A stretch of 64,000 nt of DNA. Source: Maratus speciosus (Eukaryota; Arthropoda; Arachnida; Araneae; Salticidae). This document shows positions 56,123 through 64,000 of this stretch, in pieces. The stretch covers positions 517,023,451-517,087,450 of the forward strand of contig OZ010795.1 in NCBI GenBank assembly GCA_963932465.1. The letters are read 5' to 3'. Under the pieces are notes generated by a model, which was not told the origin of the DNA, did no database searches, and saw nothing but the letters and a program-made list of their open reading frames with translations. Every line of letters begins with the position of its first letter. Positions within the stretch are counted from its first letter, which is position 1. The position numbers were made by a program, and so were the translations under genes.

Positions 56123-59094
56123 CTAGCAAACACCGCGGCTTTGCTCGCATAATATTTAAAATATGCCAAGTGATATTTATATTTCTAATTCTTATTAAAA
56201 GGTAATAACTAAATTTTTATTTTATTCAAAGGTAATATTTTATTTTATTAAAAGGTATTTATTATTTTTAGTAATACTTCAAAAATTACTATTTAAAACA
56301 CAGTTTGATTAAACATCATTATTACACTGCGTTAGGCAGAAATGAGACTTAAATTAATAAAACTAAATAAAACTAAATAAATGATAATTTAGAAAATATT
56401 TTGAAACTTTTATGCTCAATTAATACGCTCATTTCAGTATTTATTTGAAGTTTTGAATTTTTTAGAAACCATCTTCTTACATCTTAAAATTAACTATCAT
56501 GTCAAATTCCAAGTCCTACCACCTCTCTCAACATAAAGGACTATATTGAAATAGGAACTGTCACCATTAATTTGACAACATTAACTTTAAAATCGGTTTG
56601 TTATTTCCTAATATTCCACAGAAACGTAATTTAGAAAGCTTTTAAAGGCCTTTATTAGAACGTTTGTTGTTCCTGTGAACCCCAGGTGGTAGAATCATTG
56701 GCATAAAATATAGCCTGTATAGGACTAGAGCCTGTTACCATTGTGTTCGCAACTACTACTTTTATAATCGGTTTATATTCCCTGAAATTGCATAGAAATC
56801 GTAATTTAGGACTTTTTTAGAATGTTTTTCGCACCTCCCCTTTGCTTCCCCCCTTTTTAATTCGAATTTATTTTCTACAGTCCTCCCAGGACATTTATAT
56901 TTTATAAGTAACCACCATGCCATATTTAAAGTTTCTAGCCGTTTCAGTATCAAAGTAATCGCAATTTAGAAAGTTTTTAGCTCTTGGAATCCTCTGGTGA
57001 TAGTGGCAGATACATAAAATATAGCTTATGTTTGAGCAGGTTCTATCACCAACAATTTGTCATCATTATTTTTTTAATCGGTTTCGTATTTGATAAGATT
57101 GCATAAAAATTGTAATTTATAACGCTTTTCGCTCACTTCATCTTTTTAAATTTGGAATTTTCTTTCGACTGTTCTTAGAAAGCCGTTCCATCTTATACGT
57201 AAATACCATGCCATACTTCAAAGTGCTAGACCCCTCAGTTGTGCAAAAAACGCAAATTAAAACATGTTTTGCTTTTGCAACCCTCAGATGGTAATGACAG
57301 CAACATAAAATATAACCTATGTTATAGCAGGGGCCATTGATTTGCAACCATTACTTTTGAAATAGCTTTGGTTTTTCCTGAGATTGAGTAGAAATCGTAA
57401 TTTAGAACGTTTTTAGAAAATTTATCTCGCATTTTCACCCCTTTTTAAATTTCCAATTTTTTCGAAACTATTCTTCAAGATCATTAATTTTATGTTGCTA
57501 GACCCTACCGATCACAGAAATCGAAATTTAGAACTCTTTTTTGGTCCTGCAACGTCTAGGTAATAGAGATACCGATATAAAATAGCGTCTATGTTAGAGA
57601 AGAGGCTATTAGCATCAATTTCCTACCATTACTTTTGAAATCAGTTTGATTCTTCCTGAGATATTGCTGACAAATCGGCATTTAGAACGTTTTTAGAATG
57701 CTTTTCGCGCATTTTGCTCCTGCATCTCCTCTGGGGTAGTGGAAACAGATATAAAATATAGCCTAACTTGGAGCGAGATCTGTCAGCATAACATTTACAC
57801 CATTATATTTGAAATCGGTTCAGTACTTCCTGGGATTGCATAGAAATCGTAATTTAGAACGTTTTTTACAACACTTTTTGCGAATATTGACCCCGTTTTA
57901 AATTTCGATTTTTTTAGGAAATGTCCTTAGAGATCATTGATATCTTGTAACTAACTACCATTCCAAATTTCACGGTTCTAGGCCCTTCCGTAATGCGAAA
58001 ACCGCAATTTAGAACGTTTTTCTCCTGCACCCCCTTTGGGGTAGTGACACCGACATAAAACATAGCCTATGTTGGAGCAAGGGTTTTCACCATCACTTTG
58101 ACGCCATTATTTTTTAAATCGGTTCGGTATTTCCTGAGATTGTGTAGAAACCACCATGTAGAACGTTTTTTAAAACGCTTTTCGCACATTTTCACCCCTT
58201 TTAAATTTCGAATTGTTTAAGAACTGTTCTTAGAAATCCTTTATATCTAATAAGTAGCTAATATTTCAAATTTCATATTTTTAGGCCCTTCGGTAACGCA
58301 AAAATCGCATTTTTAGAACGTTTTTTTTGCTCTTGCACCCCCTTTCGGGTAGTGGCACCGACATAAAACATAGCCTATGTTGAAGAAAGGGTTGTCACCG
58401 TCATTTTGGCACCATTATTTTTTAAATAGGTTTGGTATTTCCTGAGATTGTGTGGAAATCACCGCTTAGAATGTTTTTTAGAACGCTTTTCGCGCATTTT
58501 CGCCCCTTTTAAATTTCGAATTGTTTAAGAACTTTTCTTAGAAATCCTTTATATCTAATAAATATCTAATATTTCAAATTTCATATTTCTACGCCCCTTC
58601 AGTAACACATAAATCGCATTTTTAAACGTTTTTTGCTCCTGCGCCCCCTTTGGGGTAGTGGCACCGACATAAAATATAGCCTATCTTGGAGCAAGCGTTG
58701 TCACCATCATTTTAACACCAATATTTTTTAAATCGGTTTCGTATTTCCTGAGATTTTGTAGAAATTACCATTTAGATCGTTTTTTGTGCATTTTCACCTT
58801 TAAATTTCGAATTGTTTAAGAACTGTTCTTAGACATCATTTATATCTTATAAGTAACTAATATTCCAAATTTCATATTTCTATGCCCTTCAGTAACGCAA
58901 AAATCGCATTTTTAGAACTTTTTTTGCTCTTGCACCCCCTTCAGGGTAGTGGCAACGGCATAAAATATAGCCTATGTTCTAAGTTGGACTAACACCGTCA
59001 TTTTGATACCATTACTTTTGAAATCGGTTCGGTAGCTCCAGAGATTACCTCTAACAAACAAACAAATTTTACTTCTTTATAATATTAGTATAGA
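56123..59094 (-). mobile_element. Non-autonomous Helitron built of ~300-bp repeats
   Basis: On the minus strand it begins TCTATACTAATATTATAAAG, then a (GTTT)n-like tract (TTTGTTTGTTTGTTAG), and ends with a GC-rich hairpin GCGAGCAAAGCCGCGGTG, then TTTG and CTAG followed by host T. These ends match a Helitron style that is widespread in arthropods. The interior is about nine imperfect ~300-bp units, each with a CGACATAAAA(C/T)ATAGCCTATGTT-type core (near 56,700, 57,010, 57,300, 57,560, 57,740, 58,045, 58,365, 58,670 and 58,950). No Rep/helicase frame. The base before TC is T rather than A. Confidence 0.78.
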
Positions 59095-60400
59095 AAATGT
59101 TTCAAGACAGTATAAAAGATTTTAACAAATTGATAAAAATGCTTTGAAAAACATTTCAAATTATTAAAAAAATGTTTCATTAATATTTTAAGGGCAACAA
59201 ATTTTAATACGTATCTATATACATATATGCATATGAACTAAGTTTTGAAAAAAAAAATCGTAAGTTTAAAAATGATTTCTTATTTAATTACAAATTAACG
59301 AAATATTTATGTTTTTTCTATATATATATGTGTGTGAACAAATCAAATGTTTTAAACATTTCGATAGTATTTCCAAGTAATCAATTTACACTTTTTTTTT
59401 TAATATGCATATACATTTATTTTATATATTTATAAATTTCAATGTTTTCCGTTTTAACTGTCTAGTGAATGCATTCCACCTTTGAATTATTTATCCTAGC
59501 TATCGTTTCTTTACACAATAAACCGACCAACCAACTGCTTTTCAAATGACTATTTGTTTGCCAAAACAGCCCAAAACCTTTTATCTGCACATGCGCAAAC
59601 ATTTTAATAAACTAGAGTCTACATTTTCAATCGAATAAACAATTCCAATCAAATAGATTATGTCCTAACTTGCATTGGACATTTTCTTCTATTTAATAAT
59701 TTGAGACTTGAAAACTCATTTAGTACGCAACTTAGAAGTTAATAGAGAAGCTCATTGCAATTGCCTAAATTTGTTACTTATATTTTTCTGAATATCTAAA
59801 AAAAAAAAAAATCGACATAGTTTTATGTTTCAAATAATTAATTTATCAGACATTCACATTGGCATGTGACATAACTAAACTAACATGACATTGCTAAACA
59901 AGCTGACTTGTAAAATTAACATGATAACTTGTGTTTTCAATATACTAACTTAATAAATTTCTTTGGTTTTTATGATAATCAACATACTTTTATGAAATAT
60001 ATCCAAAAAAGTTTTCTACTGTTAAAAACATGCCTAAATTCACATTTAGTTTTTTACAGATAATTGTTTTTGCTCTTATTATTTCAAAACATTCATATCA
60101 TAAAATATGACAGAAAAAAACTTTAATTAAATAATCAATATTTTTCAAAAATTTGCAATATAAGTCATTTTTCATGCTAACTAGGGTTAGTAGTATACGG
60201 ACTTTGCAGTTTTCTTACTATTACAAATCATTGTTTTAAAATTTATTAAAATTTGAAAAATTATTAAATACTATTACATTTTAATTTTAAAATTCATTTT
60301 TATATAAACACACATAATAATACTTATCTAGTACGGCATCTAGCAGTCAAAAATCCAACCATCTCTCGCAAAAACTTTAGAGAAATGAATAATTCTCTAA
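59095..60400. other. AT-rich spacer, no gene
   Basis: Nothing beyond short A/T runs. Confidence 0.4.
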
Positions 60401-60404
60401 GTCC

Positions 60405-60490
60405 TTATCAGCTAATCTTATCACTAAGTAGATTATCACAAGATATGTGTGTGTGATGTCACTGGTCACGTGACGTATATCATGTGATTA
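60405..60490. promoter_or_regulatory. GATA/E-box cluster
   Basis: Three TTATCA/TTATCAC (GATA-type) sites at about 60,407-60,437, then the palindrome GTCACGTGAC at 60,465-60,474. Same ingredients as at 53.75 kb. No gene is adjacent. Confidence 0.25.
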
Positions 60491-60896
60491 GTGGTTCCTA
60501 ATCTGGATTTCATAATTAAAAGCTCTAATTTCTAATTGCAATTAGCCCATTTCCTATAATTGATTTTTATAAAAATGCATTTATTATATTAATTATTAAT
60601 TAATTTTTGAATTAATTATATTTATAATTAAATATTTCTTAATATAAATACCACATATTATAACAAAACATAGTATCTATATACTAAACAATAATTAATT
60701 AATTTTATTATATTTATTATTAATTTTTGAATTAATTATTTTTATAATTAATTAATTATTGTCTCACCTTAAGTTACACTTAAGTATTAAGTTACACCTA
60801 AGTGGCATTACCTTGCAGAATTTTATATTTCAAAAAATGCTTATTTGAGTTTGATTCAGTTAGAGTTAGATAAAGTCAGATTGAGTTAGATTTTTT
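60491..60896. other. AT-rich spacer with ATTAATTA repeats
   Basis: TAATTAATTTTTGAATTAATTA-type phrases repeat at 60,600 and 60,722. No gene. Confidence 0.45.
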
Positions 60897-60900
60897 TTAA

Positions 60901-61996
60901 GGGGGCTGGTCACCCAGCTTCGAAATTCTCCTCCGTAATGTTAAGTCTATGGACTTTTGATGCATTCGTATATTTCAAATATCTTCTCGAGAAATTCATA
61001 TTTTAAACATCTTTTTTCTGTGTACTCTTCTTGAAGGATGTCTCTTTTTTTTCTTAGTTTTCAAAATATTTCTAAAATCTATGCTGAATGTAATATTTTA
61101 TGTGTTAAAAGCGAGCGAATTTTTGAGTAATATGTCAGCACTTCATATAAAATAAAGTCTATGCTTTAGAAATATTTTGAGAACTAAGAAAAAAAAGAGA
61201 CATCTTTTAGGAAGTGTACACAACAAGTAATATATATTTGAAAAGAAAAAATTTCAAAGTCAATTCCTACTTAGGTTGAATAATAAGTGTTTTATTAACG
61301 ATTGAAAATTTGAATAAGGGAAATTTTTCCCCCATATAAAACTAAAATTAATTAATTAAATTTAATTGATCAATTAATATTTGAAAAAACTGTGTTAACA
61401 TCAAGTGTCATCCATTGCAAGTTTTAAAAAACGTATTTGACTTGAGTTGATGAATAATAAGTATTTTATTAACGATTGAAAATTTGAATAAAATTAATTA
61501 GTTAAATTTAATTAATGAATTAATATTTGAAAAAAACTGTATTAATATCAAGTGTCATCCATTAAAAGTTTAAAAAAATGTATTTGAACATGAGTGGATG
61601 AATAATAAGTATTTTATTAACGACTGAAAATTTGAATAACAGAAATTTTTTCCCTCCTATATAAAACTAAAATTAATTATTTAAATTTAATTAATGAATT
61701 AATATTTGAAAAAAAAACTGTATTAACATCAAGTGTCATCCACTACACGTTCAAAAAAAATGTGTTTGAACTTGAGTGGATGAATAATAAGTATTTTATT
61801 AACGATTAAAAATTTGAACAAGATATATATTATATAGGGAGAGTGTGAACTAATAGTAGGAATTGAAAAAAAAAAAAAAAAAAAAGAAGTTAAAAATATT
61901 AATTTCCCGAAGAGATATTTTAAATTTACGAATGAATTAAATGGCCATAGACTTTACCATAGTGAGGGGAAATCGGAAGCTGAGTGACCAGCCCCC
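60901..61996. mobile_element. TTAA-flanked TIR element with internal tandem repeat
   Basis: TTAA (60,897-60,900), GGGGGCTGGTCACCCAGCTT, then the inverse AAGCTGAGTGACCAGCCCCC and TTAA (61,997-62,000): about 21-bp TIRs with one mismatch. Inside, four units of 148-182 bp (landmark TTTATTAACGATTGAAAATTTG at 61,291, 61,465, 61,613 and 61,795) and an inverted pair around AAATATTT.GA.AACTAAGAAAAAA (61,050 and 61,165). TTAA suggests piggyBac. No transposase is seen. An inverse copy of the core lies at 40.7-41.3 kb. Confidence 0.78.
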
Positions 61997-62243
61997 TTAA
62001 GTGTCGGTTACTGGTTAGGTGGGTTTCACCCTATATATTCCAAAAAAAAAAAAAAAAAGATTAAGTGTTTTGTATTTATATATACTTTATATTTATACAT
62101 TTACATTTACATACATATACATTTACATACATCTACAAAATGTAACTATTTTTTCTTTGAATTCTTTTAAAACGATACAGTTTTATACATCATTACCATA
62201 TAAAAAATAAAAATAAATAAATTCGCAATTAAGCTTACACCGC

Positions 62244-62690
62244 GTGTCCTAAAAAGGACTGACTGATTTAAAAAATTCAATAACTCGAAAACGATGACAG
62301 ATATTTAAGAAAATCTTTCAGCAGGGTTATGTATGATGTCAGTATTTTTTTTACCGTGATTCTCGAATTTAGTTCAAATTACAAGCAATAGATGGCGCTG
62401 AAAAGAATAAGCGATAAATTCAAGCTGGATTTTTTTGTCTTTCTCTTCTCCCATGCGAAAAAAGGAGATTAAAATGTATTGAGTGGTTCCGAAGTACCAA
62501 AAATCCGGCCTGGATTTAGCGCATATTGCTCGCAGCACAATCTGTTGCTTGTAATTCTAACTAAATACGAGAATTACAGTAAAAAAAAAAAAGCGATATC
62601 ATACATAACGTTCCTGCAGGAATTTTTTAAATATCTGTCACCGTTTGCAAGTTATTGGATTTTAAAATGAGCCAGTCCTTTCTAAGACAC
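62244..62690. mobile_element. MITE with ~100-bp imperfect TIRs
   Basis: The left end GTGTCCTAAAAAGGACTG matches the inverse of the right end (GTGTCTTAGAAAGGACTG), and similarity continues through AATAACT, GATGACAGATATTTAA and ATGTATGATGTC. Target duplication unclear. The 63-codon frame is not a gene. Confidence 0.75.
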
Positions 62691-62900
62691 CTGGTATCTC
62701 GTTTGAAACCAAGTGGTTATCGTTCCAAATTGAACCTTTATTTGTCAGTTAATCACAATTCAAGTCAGCAGCCCATATGTTGAGACAGGAATTTTCCCGT
62801 AAAATTGACGTCTCAATTGCGAAAGTTCTACGTGCGGCGTATATATTCGAAAACATAGTACAAGATTAAGTATTTTGTATTTACTTATACTTTACATTTA

Positions 62901-63466
62901 TACAAGAGTGGTTCAATAATTATTGTCCCGAATGTGTATAAAATATTTGTACTGCGATGGTTGTTGTGAAATATTGAAACCTAATGTCTTAGATGCCTAT
63001 ATGCTCAATTTCAGAACCGTAGCTGCTATATTAACATATTTTTTTTGTTTTGTTTTAGGTGTGAGAGGTGGCACCTAGCTTGAAAGAGGGGGGGGGGGTA
63101 GGGGTAAGGCTGGTTTGGAGCTTATGGGGCCAGACCTGTGATAGATTTGTGACACTAGATGAGACTTGGTTAAATCACTATGATCCCGAGTCCAAACGTC
63201 AGTAGCCACGTCTCATCCACTGTCACAAATCTATCACAGGTCTGGCCCCATAAGCTCCAAACCAGCCTTTCCACCCCACTCCCCTTTCAAGCTAGGTGCC
63301 ACCTCTCACATCTAAAACAAAAACAAAATATTTTAATATAACAACTACGGTTCTGAAATTGAACATATAGGCATCTAAGACATTAGGCTTTAATATTCCA
63401 CATGAACCCATCGCAGTACAAACATTTTGTACACACTCGGGACAATAATTATTGAACCACCTCGTA
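62901..63466. mobile_element. Palindromic mariner derivative
   Basis: TA-flanked ends (ACAAGAGTGGTTCAAT / inverse of ACGAGGTGGTTCAAT) are mariner-like. Arms of about 250 bp are inverted from the tips to the centre, sharing AATTATTGTCCCGA, GTACTGCGATGG, CTTAGATGCCTATATG, GAGGTGGCACCTAGCTTGAAAG and GGAGCTTATGGGGCCAGACC. The centre codes for mariner transposase residues on both strands, so the element looks like a fused inverted dimer of a mariner 5' part. Not autonomous. Confidence 0.8.
63128..63202 (+). pseudogene. mariner transposase fragment (DETW motif region)
   Basis: In this frame the translation reads CDRFVTL then DETWLNHYDPESKRQ, then a TAG (63,203-63,205). It matches the catalytic-core region of mariner transposases (family pattern F-V-T-x-D-E-T-W-x-H-H-Y-x-P-E-x-K-x-Q), including the second catalytic Asp. 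About 25 residues are recognisable; upstream sequence in the arm does not continue the family pattern. The complementary strand reads FVTVDETW at about 63,239-63,207, from the other palindrome arm. Both are broken. Confidence 0.85.
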
Positions 63467-63786
63467 CATTGACATTTCTCTACAAAATGCAAAATTTTTT
63501 TTTCTTAAAATTCTTTTAAAACCTTATGTTTTTTTCAACATTCTCAAATATATAAAAAATGAATTCGCAATTAAGCTCATATCTTGTTGGAAACCAAGCG
63601 ATTATCATTCCAAATTGAACCTTTATTTGTTAGTTAATCATAATTCAAGTCAGCAGCCCATATGTTGAGACGGGAATTTTGCTGCAAAATTGCCATCACA
63701 ATTATGAAAATTTTACATGCGACATACATATTCCAAAACAGAATATAAGATTAAATGTTTTGTATTTACTTTTATACATTTTACTT
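63467..63786. other. Repeat-derived spacer (unit 3 of the local duplication)
   Basis: Contains the second copy of the AAATTGAACC... block described in the duplication entry. No gene. Confidence 0.5.
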
Positions 63787-63788
63787 TA

Positions 63789-63931
63789 AAGTCAAACACG
63801 CTTAACGCGAACTACTTTTAGCACGAACTGCTTAAGATTGCCCCGTCCAGTTGTACGTAATGTATTTAAGTTCGGATAACACGAACAAAAAAAGTTTCAC
63901 CTTGAGTGTTCGCGTTAACGAGGTTCGACTG
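63789..63931. mobile_element. pogo/Tigger-like MITE
   Basis: The right end is the inverse of CAGTCGAACCTCG then TTAACGCGAACAC; the left end reads AAGTCAAACACGCTTAACGCGAACTA. TA lies on both sides (63,787-63,788; 63,932-63,933). CAGTC ends with TA duplications are typical of pogo-type elements. A central TAGCACGAACTGCTTAAG / TTAAGTTCGGATAACACGAAC pair extends the inverted structure. Non-coding. Confidence 0.7.
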
Positions 63932-64000
63932 TATACATTTACATTTCTCTACAAAATATAAAAAAAAATTCTTAAAATTCTTTTAAAGCCTTATGCTTTT

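Larger units (their letters stand above)
62040..63980 (+). repeat. Large direct duplication, ~0.8-0.9-kb spacing
   Basis: The phrase AGATTAAGTGTTTTGTATTTA recurs at about 62,058, 62,866 and 63,749. AAATTGAACCTTTATTTGT...CAGCAGCCCATATGTTGAGAC occurs at 62,730 and 63,612. CTACAAAAT..AA...TTCTTTTAAA occurs at about 62,132, 63,480 and 63,950. Different transposons sit inside each unit (62,244-62,690; 62,901-63,466; 63,789-63,931), so the spacing has changed by insertion. Confidence 0.7.

Overview
The window reads as AT-rich eukaryotic nuclear DNA from an arthropod. A spider or other chelicerate is my best guess, from the style of the retrotransposon Gag and Pol and the mix of repeats; that guess is inference. 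There are no prokaryotic features, no rRNA and no CRISPR array, and I found no convincing complete host gene. It looks like an intergenic or intronic stretch built almost wholly of transposable elements of several ages, many nested. The only long reading frames are gag and pol of one LTR retrotransposon.

Layout. 1-12 kb: a TA-flanked MITE (59-448), a decayed Ty3/gypsy 3' end with part of an LTR (790-1736), a possible minus-strand coding exon (2541-2768), a nested-hairpin MITE (4242-4620), a small hAT MITE (5624-5811), a 66/76-bp minisatellite (6062-6592), a hAT-like element (7532-8367), a foldback (8481-8832) and a piggyBac-like MITE (9165-9645). 12.5-15.3 kb: a tandem array of about 0.7-kb units. 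16.6-21.9 kb: fragments of Helitron and dispersed repeats. 21,882-28,926: a non-autonomous Helitron split by a young, apparently intact Ty3/gypsy element (23,309-28,088; 216-bp LTRs differing at one site, 4-bp target duplication).

29-38 kb: an old dispersed repeat interrupted by a TA-flanked element about 5.8 kb long, with doubled ends rich in GTGTCT palindromes (31,558-37,396). 38.2-46.3 kb: a TTAA-flanked interval with inverted ends of about 350-450 bp. It contains a hAT element that carries a 31-bp minisatellite (39,100-40,258), a TTGGCG-rich repeat and a TTAA-flanked MITE. 46.7-50 kb: two tandem arrays. 50.2-50.8 kb: a tRNA-derived SINE and an inverted pair of SINE tails. 53-54.2 kb: duplicated sequence around a promoter-like GATA/E-box segment. 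56,123-59,094: a second Helitron (minus strand) made of about nine ~300-bp repeats. 60.9-64 kb: a TTAA-flanked element, a MITE, a palindromic mariner with transposase remnants on both strands, and a pogo-like MITE.

How they relate. Only the gypsy element appears to encode a full set of its own enzymes (protease, RT, RNase H, integrase). Every DNA transposon here looks non-autonomous and would depend on transposases encoded elsewhere. Insertion order can be read in places: dispersed repeat, then Helitron, then gypsy at 21-29 kb; dispersed repeat, then GTGTCT element at 30.6-37.9 kb. Element boundaries rest on terminal repeats and target duplications seen by eye. No alignments or database searches were run.
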